Shown one piece after another: positions 16,449 through 24,781 of a stretch of DNA of 64,000 nucleotides. Both the position numbers and the translations under genes were made by a program. This DNA comes from Candidatus Methanomethylophilaceae archaeon (lineage in GTDB: Archaea > Thermoplasmatota > Thermoplasmata > Methanomassiliicoccales > Methanomethylophilaceae): assembly GCA_016297775.1 (NCBI GenBank), contig JAEDGA010000003.1:3148-67147 (forward strand), read 5' to 3'. The notes beneath the pieces were generated by a model. The model ran no database searches. It was given only the letters and a program-made list of their open reading frames with translations, and was not told where the DNA came from. Position 1 is the stretch's first letter. Every line of letters begins with the position of its first letter.

Positions 16449-17549
16449 TCATCTGGACCTTGGCCGGTTGTCTCCCTTTCCGTTCCCTTTCCTCCCTCTT
16501 CTGTTGGAGTTCTTGGGTTTCTGGGGTCTCTTCGGCGGATCCGGATATCTGCGTTTGATGTCCTCGACCCTTGTTGCGAACTGCTGGGTCAGTTGCTCCC
16601 CGATGAACTCTCCGTGGTACTGGTCCACCTTGGCGGCTATGGATATCTTGCAGGCGAGTGCTCTGGCTATGTTACCGCGTTGCCAATATGGTGCGCGGTG
16701 TACCTCCGGGTGCTGGTAGATGATACCATGCTTTGGTGGTTTCTTCCCGGATTTGAGATGCCTGAACATGGCCTTCTCCGCTCCCAGCAACTGTACGGTG
16801 GAAGACGGGAGCGATGCCAACCTTTCCAATCCGCCTGCCATGGAGATGAGCCTGGCTGTGAGAGGTCCGCCGATGAGCGCACACATGTTGGGGCAACTGG
16901 AACTTATGATCCCGGAGATGTACTCCTCCGTGCGTTCCCTGTTGTCGTATATCATGCAGAGCTGGTCCGCAAGGTCCATGATGGATCTCATATCCTCGTC
17001 CTCCAGCTCGGAACCGATGGACTCTATATCGAGACCCAGCTCTTCGATTATACCGTCCCTCTCGCCGTATCTGGCGATCAGTTCCGCATATTTCCTGTCC
17101 TGTGCGTAATCCGCGAGTTCGGGGAAGTGGAGGCCGTACCACTCGTGCAGCCTTTCGTTCATCAGATTGCAGGTCTCGATAAGATCGTCCAGCGATCTTA
17201 CCGCCTGGACTGCGGACCTGTCCCTGGATATGGGTTCGGACGTCCTGATCTTACCGAGTCTGATCATCGCCTCGTGCATCAGATCCTGTCCGTATCCGAA
17301 ATCCTCCGCCTTGATGAAACTGGAATCGAACAGCGTGGGCTTTCCCAGAGGGGACTGCCTCCTGTCGGATACCATGAGCTTCTGGGTACCGGCGGACACC
17401 TCTGCCTCCTCCGGTATGGTGCCACCTCTCTGCATCGCGGCGAGCTTGTCGGCGATCCTCTCCGCATCCTTGGGGAAGAGTATCTTCCTGACGATCCTGT
17501 TCTCCTCGCAGAGGAAGGTACCGAACCATTTGGTGACCAATACTGCCAT
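16449..17549 (-). CDS. nop5: C/D box RNP core protein Nop5 (Nop56/58 family)
   Basis: 366 residues. Nop5 bridges L7Ae-bound box C/D guide RNA and fibrillarin in the RNA 2'-O-methylation complex. The N-terminal domain begins AVLVTKWFGTFLCEE, a coiled coil covers about residues 120-220, and the C-terminal Nop domain carries CPNMCALIGGPLTARLISMAGGL and LLGAEKAMFRHLKSG....KHGIIYQHPEV. The tail is lysine/arginine/proline rich, as is usual. The ATG at 17549 lies two bases after the upstream aldolase stop; a longer reading frame to 17600 would lie inside that gene. Fibrillarin, the usual neighbour of nop5, is not next to it here; instead it follows mtnA and an aldolase gene. Confidence 0.93.
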   Translation of the reverse strand: MAVLVTKWFGTFLCEENRIVRKILFPKDAERIADKLAAMQRGGTIPEEAEVSAGTQKLMVSDRRQSPLGKPTLFDSSFIKAEDFGYGQDLMHEAMIRLGKIRTSEPISRDRSAVQAVRSLDDLIETCNLMNERLHEWYGLHFPELADYAQDRKYAELIARYGERDGIIEELGLDIESIGSELEDEDMRSIMDLADQLCMIYDNRERTEEYISGIISSSCPNMCALIGGPLTARLISMAGGLERLASLPSSTVQLLGAEKAMFRHLKSGKKPPKHGIIYQHPEVHRAPYWQRGNIARALACKISIAAKVDQYHGEFIGEQLTQQFATRVEDIKRRYPDPPKRPQKPKNSNRRGRKGNGKGDNRPRSR

Positions 17550-17551
17550 GT

Positions 17552-18157
17552 TCACATCCTCTTCAGTTTCTCGACCTCGTCCCTGGGGAGTCCGCGGCAT
17601 CTTCCCACGAGCATCTGCAATTCCGCCTGGAACTCCAGTTCCTCCATCCTGTCGTACGCATCCATAAGGTCCTTGCCCTGGGTGACCGCACCATGCCTCT
17701 CCATGAGTATGGCCTTGGACGATGCGTGTGCCGCGACGGCATCCACGAGCTCCTTGCTGCCCGGGGTGTAATATCCCACCGTGGGGACATCTCCCAGCAG
17801 GAGGACGCCCTCTGGTGTGAGGTCCGGTCTGATCTTCTTCTTCATGGTGAGGGCTATGCAGTTGAGAGGATGACAGTGTATTATCGCATTGGTCCCCTCG
17901 TTGGCCTTGTACAGTGCCAGATGCATGAACGTCTCGATGGATGGTCTGCCTCTTCCGCTGATCACCTCTCCCTCCATGTTCACGATGATGAGGTCGTCCG
18001 GACCGAGGAATCCCTTGTTCTTCCCGCTGGGTGTTATCAATACCTCCTCATCGTTCAGTCTCACGCTCATGTTCCCTCCTGCGGACACCGTGAGCTTCCT
18101 GTCGTACAGCAGGGCGCAGATCCTGACCAGTTGGCTCCTTGCGTAATCCTCGTTCAT
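17552..18157 (-). CDS. Class II aldolase (fuculose-phosphate aldolase-like)
   Basis: 201 residues of the zinc-dependent class II aldolase/adducin family. The N-terminal SAGGNMSVRL and TPSGKNKGFLGPDDL boxes, the zinc ligand region IIHCHPLNCIAL and the later MERHGAVTQGKDL match fuculose-1-phosphate aldolase and MtnB-type proteins. It starts in a four-base overlap with mtnA (18154-18157), so it is translationally coupled to it. The pair would turn 5-methylthioribose- or 5-deoxyribose-1-phosphate into the ribulose form and then cleave it to dihydroxyacetone phosphate plus an aldehyde, as described for the DHAP shunt. That pathway role is inferred from the pairing; a plain sugar-phosphate aldolase is the alternative. 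Confidence 0.85.
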   Translation of the reverse strand: MNEDYARSQLVRICALLYDRKLTVSAGGNMSVRLNDEEVLITPSGKNKGFLGPDDLIIVNMEGEVISGRGRPSIETFMHLALYKANEGTNAIIHCHPLNCIALTMKKKIRPDLTPEGVLLLGDVPTVGYYTPGSKELVDAVAAHASSKAILMERHGAVTQGKDLMDAYDRMEELEFQAELQMLVGRCRGLPRDEVEKLKRM

Positions 18158-19152
18158 CCCTTCACCTTCGATATCTCTTCGGGTCTGAGGATGCCCTTCT
18201 CGGTGATGAATCCCGTGACATACCTGGCGGGTGTCATGTCGAACGCGGGATTGAGCGCAGGCGAACCGACGGGTGCTATGCGTATGTCGCCCACCATCGT
18301 AACCTCCTCCTCGGACCTGTTCTCGATGACGATGTCCGCTCCGGTGGCTGTGTTGAAATCGAACGTCGATATGGGTGCAGCTACGTAGAACGGTACTCCG
18401 AACTCCTTGGCCAGCACGGCCTTTTCGAAGGTACCGATCTTGTTGGCGAAATCACCGTTCGCCGCGATCCTGTCGGCACCGACGATGATCATGTCCACGC
18501 CCTGTCTGATGAAATGTCCGGATGAACCGTCGGGGATGATGGCATGATCCATACCTTCTTGGTTCAACTCCCAGGCGGTGAGCTGCATACCCTGGAGACG
18601 GGGGCGGGTCTCGGAAGCGTACACGAAGAACTTCTTCCCATCCGATTTAGCCTTCCTCATGGGTGCGAGTGCGGTACCCACATCCACGGTCGCGAGAGCT
18701 CCCGCGTTGCAGTGGGTCATGATCCTGTATCCGTCCTTGATGAGTTCTCCGCCGTACTTTCCGATGGCGATGCACTTGTCCACCATGGACTGTGCGTAAG
18801 CATCCGCGGCCTCTATCGGATCCGCACCCTCGGACAGTCTCTCCGTCATGTGATCCACGGCGTAGAAAAGGTCGTTGGCGGTGGGTCTTGCGGCCTTGAT
18901 ATCCTTCGCCGCCTTGACCAGATCGCATCCGGAGAGTGCGGCGAGACACATGCCGTATGCGGCGGTCGCACCGATGGAGGGTGCTCCCCTGGTGGTCATG
19001 TTCCTTATGCTCTCCGCCACATCCTCGTATCTGTCAAAGGAGACGAAGACAAGTTCATGAGGCAATCTCCTCTGGTCGATCATGACGACCTTTCCGTTCT
19101 CGAACCATACCGCGCGTATGTCCTTTTCCCCGTTCTCCGTCCTTACCTTCAT
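18154..19152 (-). CDS. mtnA: Methylthioribose-1-phosphate isomerase (MtnA)
   Basis: 332 residues of the MtnA/eIF2B-alpha family. The isomerase motifs are MTTRGAPSIGATAAYGM (about residue 51), ALATVDVGTALAPM with the catalytic cysteine region THCNAGALAT (about 148), and IVGADRIAANGDFANKIGT with the catalytic aspartate (about 229). It isomerises aldose 1-phosphates such as 5-methylthioribose-1-phosphate to the ketose in salvage of SAM by-products. It heads the operon mtnA-aldolase-nop5. An AT-rich element upstream (minus strand, about 19177-19188) could be its promoter. A related family member, R15P isomerase, is encoded at 33.8 kb. The TRGAPSIG box favours MtnA here. Confidence 0.93.
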   Translation of the reverse strand: MKVRTENGEKDIRAVWFENGKVVMIDQRRLPHELVFVSFDRYEDVAESIRNMTTRGAPSIGATAAYGMCLAALSGCDLVKAAKDIKAARPTANDLFYAVDHMTERLSEGADPIEAADAYAQSMVDKCIAIGKYGGELIKDGYRIMTHCNAGALATVDVGTALAPMRKAKSDGKKFFVYASETRPRLQGMQLTAWELNQEGMDHAIIPDGSSGHFIRQGVDMIIVGADRIAANGDFANKIGTFEKAVLAKEFGVPFYVAAPISTFDFNTATGADIVIENRSEEEVTMVGDIRIAPVGSPALNPAFDMTPARYVTGFITEKGILRPEEISKVKG

Positions 19153-19193
19153 GTTAGCACTGAAGGTCGTATCGGGCCGGATTATTATTTCTT

Positions 19194-20018
19194 TTATGCC
19201 TGCGGGGCACCGTCATCCAACCCGCATGCGACGGTACGGTACGTGTCCACCATCATGGCCGTTACGAATCCGGGCCTTTCGGTGATCCTTTTGCCGGCCC
19301 CGTAACCTGTGCTCCTGACGATGATCCTGTCAGGCACCTCGATGTTCCTGACGGCCGCTGCGAACGCTATCCCGGTGGGTGTTACGAACTCTCCCTGGCA
19401 CTCCCCGTCGATCATAGGGATCCCGTATCTGGTGGCGATCTCCAGTACGGCGGGGACCGGTACCGGAAGGACACCGTGCTGACATCTTACGGTTCCCGTA
19501 CCTTCGTACAGCGGGGAGAAGCATATTCCATTGGGGGACAGGTTGTCAACGCAATATGCCAGCGCTATGATGTCCACGATGGAGTCCAGTGCACCGACCT
19601 CATGGAAGTGCACCTCGTCCACGGGAACGCCGTGGACCTTGGATTCCGCTTCCGCGATTATCGTGAAGATACGTTCCGCTATACGTCTGGCACCTTCTGT
19701 CATATCGGTACCGGAGATTATCTCCATAACATCGGACAGGTTGCGATGCCCGTGTCCGTGCACACAGTCGGCATGTCCCTTCCCGTAAAGGTATTCGGGA
19801 TCGTGATCGTGGTTATCCTCATCAAGTACCACATCGAAATCGCAGACGTCTATCAACGACCTCTTGACGGTGGATATCCTTACGGAGAATCCGTCTGCAG
19901 GTATGCTGTCCAAGACCTTCATCAGACCGTCTCTGTCCGCACCTAGGTCTATCATGGATGCCACGGCCATATCGCCGCTGATCCCGGACTGGCATTTGAA
20001 ATAGAGGATCCTGTCCAT
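19194..20018 (-). CDS. LarC N-terminal-domain protein (nickel-cofactor insertion family), C domain absent
   Basis: 274 residues. The start ILYFKCQSGISGDMAVASMIDLGA, the His-rich loop GHADCVHGHGHRN (about residues 92-104), EVHFHEVGALDSIVDIIA and GECQGEFVTPTGIAF are hallmarks of LarC/TIGR00299 proteins, which insert nickel into the pyridinium cofactor of lactate racemase. Full LarC proteins are about 400 residues and continue with a second domain starting at an ETNIDD box. Here the protein ends where that domain should begin, and only 41 bases separate its stop from mtnA, so no second domain follows. ATG 20018 is chosen because the family starts there. Whether it binds nickel or another metal is unknown; larB, larE and larA are not in the window. 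Confidence 0.85.
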   Translation of the reverse strand: MDRILYFKCQSGISGDMAVASMIDLGADRDGLMKVLDSIPADGFSVRISTVKRSLIDVCDFDVVLDEDNHDHDPEYLYGKGHADCVHGHGHRNLSDVMEIISGTDMTEGARRIAERIFTIIAEAESKVHGVPVDEVHFHEVGALDSIVDIIALAYCVDNLSPNGICFSPLYEGTGTVRCQHGVLPVPVPAVLEIATRYGIPMIDGECQGEFVTPTGIAFAAAVRNIEVPDRIIVRSTGYGAGKRITERPGFVTAMMVDTYRTVACGLDDGAPQA

Positions 20019-20064
20019 GTTCCGAGTATCACGAATCAACGATATAGCGATGATGTTCTCTGAA

Positions 20065-20096
20065 AGTATCTATACTATCGTTGCCGTGATAACGGC
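20065..20096 (+). promoter_or_regulatory. Palindromic TATA element and start-codon hairpin of the HTH gene
   Basis: AGTAT-CT-ATACT (20065-20076) is an inverted repeat that overlaps the TATA position, about 26 bases before the ATG at 20097. Directly before the ATG, GCCGT and ACGGC pair around GATA (20083-20096). The first could be an autoregulatory operator in the intergenic region shared with the divergent LarC-like gene. Confidence 0.4.
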
Positions 20097-20840
20097 ATGC
20101 TCAGGGAATCCAAACCCGGTGATTACGAACTGTACGCTGCGGCGGACGGTGTCGTGAAGGTCACCAGCGGTGTGGAGAGAAGGATCCTCCATGCCCTCCA
20201 GGACGGGGACTTCACGCCTACCGAACTGTCGTACATCATCGGAAGGTCCCGTTCCACATTGTCGGAGTATCTCAACAAATTGGAGAGGGACGGACTCATA
20301 GCCAGCATAGTGAAGGAGGGGGATGCCCGGAGCAAGGTGTACACGCTCCTTTCCGACCCCCTCGTGAACTCCAAACGTCCGGACCGCAGGGCATTGGACC
20401 TTTCGTCCGAGATATTGAGCGGTGTAACGGAGAGACCTGGGAGTGCCAGCAACCTGATATTAAGATCCGTGATATTGACATTCGACGGCGTTGGCATGGA
20501 CATATCGCCGTTGATGTTCACAATCGGTTGCGATATAGCCAAGCACATCCTGCCGGAGATCAAGGCACGCAACGTGAACTTCATGTTCGACATAGCACGC
20601 GACAGGTTCATGGAGTTCAGATTGGGAGAGTTGTCATTCTACAGCAAGGATCCGATAACGGTCCTGTTCAGGGACACGGTGGATCTCACACAGTTGTCCG
20701 CCGAGGTGATGGCCTCATTCGTCTCCGGGTACATGGTGACGATACTTCGCGGAAAACTCTCCAGGAATTATGTGATCACCGACAGCGAGATCTTCGGTAT
20801 CAAGAACAACTACGTCCGCATGACGTTCGAACCGGAATGA
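20097..20840 (+). CDS. Winged-helix (ArsR/MarR-like) transcription regulator with a V4R-like sensor half
   Basis: 247 residues. A winged helix covers about residues 24-84: ERRILHALQDGDFTPTELSYIIGRSRSTLSEYLNKLERDGLI gives a clear helix-turn-helix and wing. The remaining 150 residues include FTIGCDIAKHILPEIKARN and FRLGELSFYSKDPITVLFRDTVDLTQLS and may form a ligand-binding domain of the 4-vinyl-reductase (V4R) kind; this second assignment is weak. No cysteine pair for metal binding is seen. It lies divergent from the LarC-like gene and converges on the riboflavin reductase gene, with three bases between stops. Target genes are unknown; autoregulation is plausible from the palindrome upstream. 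Confidence 0.75.
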   Translation: MLRESKPGDYELYAAADGVVKVTSGVERRILHALQDGDFTPTELSYIIGRSRSTLSEYLNKLERDGLIASIVKEGDARSKVYTLLSDPLVNSKRPDRRALDLSSEILSGVTERPGSASNLILRSVILTFDGVGMDISPLMFTIGCDIAKHILPEIKARNVNFMFDIARDRFMEFRLGELSFYSKDPITVLFRDTVDLTQLSAEVMASFVSGYMVTILRGKLSRNYVITDSEIFGIKNNYVRMTFEPE

Positions 20841-20842
20841 CC

Positions 20843-21466
20843 TCATACCCTTCTGTATGATATCAGAACGCCGTCCCCGAGGATCTCGGAACCGACGAGT
20901 GCCAGTCTTCTCCCATCGGATACGACCCAGCCGTCCCCGTCGGACGGTGTCGGGGAGGTCCTCCCGCCGATGATCATGCTTCCGACGAATACTGTGTATT
21001 CGTCCACCAGGTCCTCCCTGAAGAACGAGGCTATGGTCTCCCCTCCGCCCTCCACCAGGATGCTCTCGACACCCATATCGCCGAGCCTCTCCAGCATGTC
21101 GTGCAGATCGAACGGGTTCCCGCAACGGATGATCTCCGCACCTTTCACGTCCCCCTCTGCATCGTCGGATGCGGCTATGACGGTCGGTGCACGATCGTCC
21201 AGTACCGCCGCATCCCTGGGTATCCTGAGGTGCGGGTCCACGACCACGCGTATCTGGTTCTCATCATAGGTGCGCCCTTTGACGGTCAGGTGCGGATCGT
21301 CGGATACGACCGTACCGACGCCAACCAAAATGGCGTCATACTTCATGCGCAATCCTTTGACCCTGTCTTTGTCCTCCTTGGAGGATATGCGCACCTGTTT
21401 CCTGTCGGATCCGGCTATCTTGCCGTCCGCACTCATGGCACAGTTGACATGTACGAAAGGTATCAT
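20843..21466 (-). CDS. 2,5-diamino-6-ribosylamino-pyrimidinone 5'-phosphate reductase
   Basis: 207 residues of the RibD C-terminal (DHFR-like) reductase family. In archaea the stand-alone enzyme (ArfC/RIB7 type) reduces the ribosyl side chain of the pyrimidine intermediate with NADPH, on the way to riboflavin and coenzyme F420. Family boxes are VHVNCAMSADGKIAG (residues 5-19), LRMKYDAILVGVGTVVSDDPHLTV, RVVVDPHLRIP and ESILVEGGGETIASFF. No deaminase domain is present, as expected for archaea. The ATG overlaps the end of rtcA by four bases (21463-21466), so it is the second gene of that operon. Confidence 0.92.
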   Translation of the reverse strand: MIPFVHVNCAMSADGKIAGSDRKQVRISSKEDKDRVKGLRMKYDAILVGVGTVVSDDPHLTVKGRTYDENQIRVVVDPHLRIPRDAAVLDDRAPTVIAASDDAEGDVKGAEIIRCGNPFDLHDMLERLGDMGVESILVEGGGETIASFFREDLVDEYTVFVGSMIIGGRTSPTPSDGDGWVVSDGRRLALVGSEILGDGVLISYRRV

Positions 21467-22494
21467 GCTCCACCGCCGGGTGTGACGCTAATGTGATAGA
21501 GGTCGTCCCTGCGCTCGACACCGAATTTGACGTCCAGGAACGTCTCCAATGTATCCATCTGGCTCAGCAGATGTCTGCTGATACGGGATACGCTGAACGC
21601 GCTGTCGCCGTCGGCCATGGCCATGTACGGCAGGAGCTGGTCCGCCGTGTGGACGTCCATGGTGGAACCGGATTCCATGATCTTGAGGAGGTCGTTGGCC
21701 ACATCGATACCGGCTTGTTTTGCGGGGTGGCTCTTCGATGTCAGTACGTTGCTACCGATCATACCGTTCTCGTATTCCGCGGCAAGCGTCATACCCGCTC
21801 CCCTGGATATGCCCTCGTCGATCCTCTCGATCTCCAGATCTACATACATGTCCCCCATTGCGGACATGCAACCCTCGATCATCTGATCCACGATCCATCC
21901 GGGGAGGTTCTGTACGAAACAGGTGCCCCTGATCTTCTTCAGTTCGCCCATCTCCTCGATGAACAAAGGTCTGATGTTCTTGATGGGGTCCATGTTGAGG
22001 ATGACGCGTCCTCCGCCCTCAGGGTACAATCCCCTTTGGACGATCTCCAGTTCCGCGTCGATACCCATCCTCTTCATCAGAGGGAAGAGGACATGCCTGT
22101 ACGAATCGATGGGAGGTGCCCACATCACGTTCGTACCGCCCATGATGTCCATGCGTACGCGTCTGTCGTGATTCTTGGATGCGAGCATCATCGCCTGCAG
22201 TACAAGCGTCACGCTGCCGGCACTGCCCACGTCCATGACTATGTCGTACTCCTTCTCGTCACCCGGCAGGACGGTGAGGTCCTGGGATCCGAGGGAGTTG
22301 CCGATGATGGTCGCGCCGGTCATCTGAGAGACCGCGTTGACGGCAGTACAATGTTGTTTGGAGAGCCCCTGTGTGGGCCTGTTCTCGCGGATACGGGTGA
22401 GATGCGTAGCCTTCCCTGTGATGGCCGCCATGGCCACGGAAGTCCTTACGGCCTGACCTCCACCCTCTCCTCTGGAACAGTCGATCTCCAACAT
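21463..22494 (-). CDS. rtcA: RNA 3'-terminal phosphate cyclase
   Basis: 343 residues. RtcA uses ATP to convert RNA 3'-phosphates to 2',3'-cyclic phosphates through an adenylated histidine. The N-terminal box DCSRGEGGGQAVRTSVAMAA, the RENRPTQGLSKQHC box, and the C-terminal HTADQLLPYMAMADG box with the nucleotidylated histidine are all present. The frame is open to 22593, but ATG 22494 puts the family N terminus at residue 1. A TATA-like element AAGTTATATAATC (22523-22535) lies about 36 bases upstream. It leads an operon with the riboflavin-pathway reductase. Confidence 0.93.
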   Translation of the reverse strand: MLEIDCSRGEGGGQAVRTSVAMAAITGKATHLTRIRENRPTQGLSKQHCTAVNAVSQMTGATIIGNSLGSQDLTVLPGDEKEYDIVMDVGSAGSVTLVLQAMMLASKNHDRRVRMDIMGGTNVMWAPPIDSYRHVLFPLMKRMGIDAELEIVQRGLYPEGGGRVILNMDPIKNIRPLFIEEMGELKKIRGTCFVQNLPGWIVDQMIEGCMSAMGDMYVDLEIERIDEGISRGAGMTLAAEYENGMIGSNVLTSKSHPAKQAGIDVANDLLKIMESGSTMDVHTADQLLPYMAMADGDSAFSVSRISRHLLSQMDTLETFLDVKFGVERRDDLYHISVTPGGGA

Positions 22495-22586
22495 CTCTAT
22501 CGCTTCCTTTGTTACAACAGCTAAGTTATATAATCGTTTTACTCGTTCCGCGTTATTTTCCGCATATGGATCGTTTCGGCGGAAGG

Positions 22587-22600
22587 AACACATTTATTAA
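22587..22600 (+). promoter_or_regulatory. TATA-like box for tRNA-Val
   Basis: ACACATTTATTAAC sits about 28 bases before the first tRNA base, the expected spacing for a promoter that starts just before the mature 5' end. Confidence 0.55.
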
Positions 22601-22623
22601 CAAAGTGTCGATGTACTTCCATC

Positions 22624-22699
22624 GGGCTCGTGGTCTAGTGGTTATGACGTCGCCCTTACAAGGCGAAGGTCGCCGGTTCAATCCCGGCCGGGCCCACCA
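22624..22699 (+). tRNA. tRNA-Val (anticodon TAC)
   Basis: The cloverleaf is complete. Acceptor arms GGGCTCG (22624-22630) and CGGGCCC (22689-22695) pair, with one G-U. The anticodon stem TCGCC/GGCGA encloses loop CTTACAA with anticodon TAC at 22657-22659. The T arm GCCGG-TTCAATC-CCGGC occupies 22672-22688. The discriminator is A (22696) and the CCA end is encoded (22697-22699). No intron is seen. Confidence 0.97.
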
Positions 22700-22730
22700 C
22701 TTTCGATTTTCTGCAGTGATGTCGTGTCGG

Positions 22731-23543
22731 TCATTCCACCGACATCGAGAAGTGTATCGCCGTGACGGAATGCGTTATGCAGCCCATGGATATGCGGTCG
22801 GCACATCCTGCATATTCGGTTATGTTGTCCATGGTTATCCTGCCGGAGACCTCCACGATCACGGACGGGTCGCAGGATTTGATGAGATCGTACAACTCCT
22901 TCGCCTCCTTCGGATCGCGGTTGTCCAACATGATGATGTCGGCACCGTTGAGCGCCGCATCCCTGGCATCCTCTGCGTTCTCCACCTCGACCTCCACCTT
23001 GATGTCCGTATCGAGGTCGCGGACCTTCCTCATGATGTTCTCCAACCCTCCGGCAGCGGCGATGTGGTTGTCCTTCACCAGGATCATGTCGTACAATCCG
23101 AACCTGTGCGGTTCGCCCCCGCCGAGAGCGATCGCCTTCTTCTCGAATCTCCTGAATCCGGGTGTGGTCTTCCTGGTACCGGATATCATGACTGTGGGAG
23201 ATATCCTCCTGCAAACCTCCGTGGCATCGTGTACCATGGTGGCGATCCCGCTCATCCTCATCATGATGTTGAGGGCGGTCCTTTCGGCGGTGGTCATGTT
23301 GCGCAACGGGCCGTCGATCTCCATGACCTTCGTTCCGGGACGGACGTAAGTACCGTCTTCCACGACCCTTCTGGCACTTACTCCGAGTCTGGAGAATACC
23401 TCTTCGGCCTCCTCCAATCCCGCCACCACGGCATCGTCCTCGCAGGTTATGATCGCATGTCCGTTCCTGTCCGGGACGAACAGCCGTGTCGTCACATCCC
23501 CTGTCCCGATGTCCTCCTCGAGGAACCTGTCGATATCGTCCAT
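22731..23543 (-). CDS. nadC: Nicotinate-nucleotide pyrophosphorylase (quinolinate phosphoribosyltransferase)
   Basis: 270 residues. NadC makes nicotinate mononucleotide from quinolinate and PRPP in NAD synthesis. The N-terminal EEDIGTGDVTTRL, the ERTALNIMMRMSGIAT box, SGTRKTTPGFR, the KDNHIAAAGG loop, VEVEVENAEDA and IIMLDNRDP are all family signatures with the substrate-binding arginines and lysines. Length is normal. The ATG lies two bases after the stop of the beta-CASP RNase gene on the same strand, so it is the second gene of that operon. The 3' end converges on the tRNA-Val gene, leaving a 31-base gap. Confidence 0.96.
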   Translation of the reverse strand: MDDIDRFLEEDIGTGDVTTRLFVPDRNGHAIITCEDDAVVAGLEEAEEVFSRLGVSARRVVEDGTYVRPGTKVMEIDGPLRNMTTAERTALNIMMRMSGIATMVHDATEVCRRISPTVMISGTRKTTPGFRRFEKKAIALGGGEPHRFGLYDMILVKDNHIAAAGGLENIMRKVRDLDTDIKVEVEVENAEDARDAALNGADIIMLDNRDPKEAKELYDLIKSCDPSVIVEVSGRITMDNITEYAGCADRISMGCITHSVTAIHFSMSVE

Positions 23544-23545
23544 GA

Positions 23546-24781
23546 TCAGATCTCGAGTTCGAAGGGCTCGTCCAGGGACGGAAGGATGACGTTATAGTCC
23601 GCAAGATCCTCAAGGAACATCTCCCTGGTCTCGGAGTGCATGATGACCACGTTGGTGGGGTCGCACGCCTTGATGAAGTCGACCAGCTGCTTGTGGTCGG
23701 CGTGTGCGGAGAAGTCGTACTTCTGGATTTCGCAGTTCACCTTGGTGGGTTCGTCGTCCAGCTTGATTAGGCCGGTGTCCATGAGCATCCTTCCGTTGGT
23801 GTCCTCGGCCTGGTATCCCACGAGGAGGATCGCGTTGAGGGGATCGTCCTTCAGGGACCTGATGTAGTTGAGCGCAGGACCTCCGTCGAGCATTCCGCCG
23901 GTGGTGACGATGACGTCCGCCCTCTTGGCATCCTTCCTCATGTTGGCAGTCCTGACCTCGCTGAACTTCCTCTTGGCGGACTTGAGGTCCTTGGCGTTGA
24001 GCAGGTACTCGGGATACTCGGAATAGAGGCGGGTCACAGACCTTCCCATACCGTCGACCCACATGTCGAAGCCCAGATCCTTGAGGATGATCATGATCTC
24101 CTGGGTCCTTCCGATGGCGAAGCTGGGGATGAGAGCGGTACCTCCGCGGTCCACGACCTCCTTCACCTTGTCGATGAACTCCTTCTCCACCTGTTTCCTG
24201 TCGGGGTGGAGGCGCCCTCCGTACGTACCCTCGATGAAGAGGTTCTCGCAGTCCACCGGCCTGGCACCGTCCACGAGACGGGTCCTGATGGTGTGGATGT
24301 CCCCCGTGTAGAGGGTGCTGGTCTCTCCGATGAACTCGAACATCGTGGCACCGGGGACATGTCCTGCGGAGTGCAGTTTGGTGTCGAACCCGTTGAGTTC
24401 GATGGTATCGCCGAACGTGAAAGGCACGACGGATTTCATGGTCCTCTCGATGTCGCCGGTGGTGTAAGGCAGAGGATAGTTCTCGGCCTTGGCAATCTTG
24501 AGGCTGTCATGCATCATGATCTCCCCGACTTCGGCGGTGAGAGGGGTGGCGAAAAGTTCGCATCTGTCCCTTCCGCACACAGCGGGGATCATACCGCAGT
24601 GGTCGAGGTGCGCGTGTGTGAGGAAAGCGTGCTTTATCCTGGGTGCCACGAGGGGGTACTCCGGGGGTTTCGTGGGTGCCATTCCGTATTCGACGAGGAA
24701 GGTCTCGTCACCGTTATCCATGGTCATACCCATCTTCCCGACGGTGTCTGCACCGCCGAGGAATCTAAATTTCATCTTCAT
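23546..24781 (-). CDS. Beta-CASP metallo-beta-lactamase ribonuclease (archaeal CPSF-like)
   Basis: 411 residues, a compact aCPSF2-like beta-CASP nuclease without KH domains. The metal motifs are THAHLDHCG (about residues 55-63), SAGHVPGA, YTGDIHT (where many families read TGD), and the C-terminal FSAHADHKQL. The beta-CASP insert contains IPSFAIGRTQEIMIIL and later TTGGMLDGGPALNYI. Such enzymes cut or trim RNA 3' ends. GGAGTTGA (minus strand, about 24787-24794) precedes the ATG. The first gene of the operon with nadC. The 183-base gap upstream holds a GC-rich hairpin and the divergent promoter of the next plus-strand gene. Confidence 0.92.
   Translation of the reverse strand: MKMKFRFLGGADTVGKMGMTMDNGDETFLVEYGMAPTKPPEYPLVAPRIKHAFLTHAHLDHCGMIPAVCGRDRCELFATPLTAEVGEIMMHDSLKIAKAENYPLPYTTGDIERTMKSVVPFTFGDTIELNGFDTKLHSAGHVPGATMFEFIGETSTLYTGDIHTIRTRLVDGARPVDCENLFIEGTYGGRLHPDRKQVEKEFIDKVKEVVDRGGTALIPSFAIGRTQEIMIILKDLGFDMWVDGMGRSVTRLYSEYPEYLLNAKDLKSAKRKFSEVRTANMRKDAKRADVIVTTGGMLDGGPALNYIRSLKDDPLNAILLVGYQAEDTNGRMLMDTGLIKLDDEPTKVNCEIQKYDFSAHADHKQLVDFIKACDPTNVVIMHSETREMFLEDLADYNVILPSLDEPFELEI

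Noticed and set aside
16549..17549. nop5 as part of a fibrillarin operon
   Set aside because: No fibrillarin gene is adjacent on either side.
15927..17771. 614-codon plus-strand frame over aIF5A, nop5 and the aldolase
   Set aside because: The minus strand encodes three recognised proteins here; the plus-strand translation has no domain and crosses a promoter gap.
22509..23597. 362-codon plus-strand frame covering tRNA-Val and nadC antisense
   Set aside because: It runs through a tRNA gene and opposite a well-conserved nadC.
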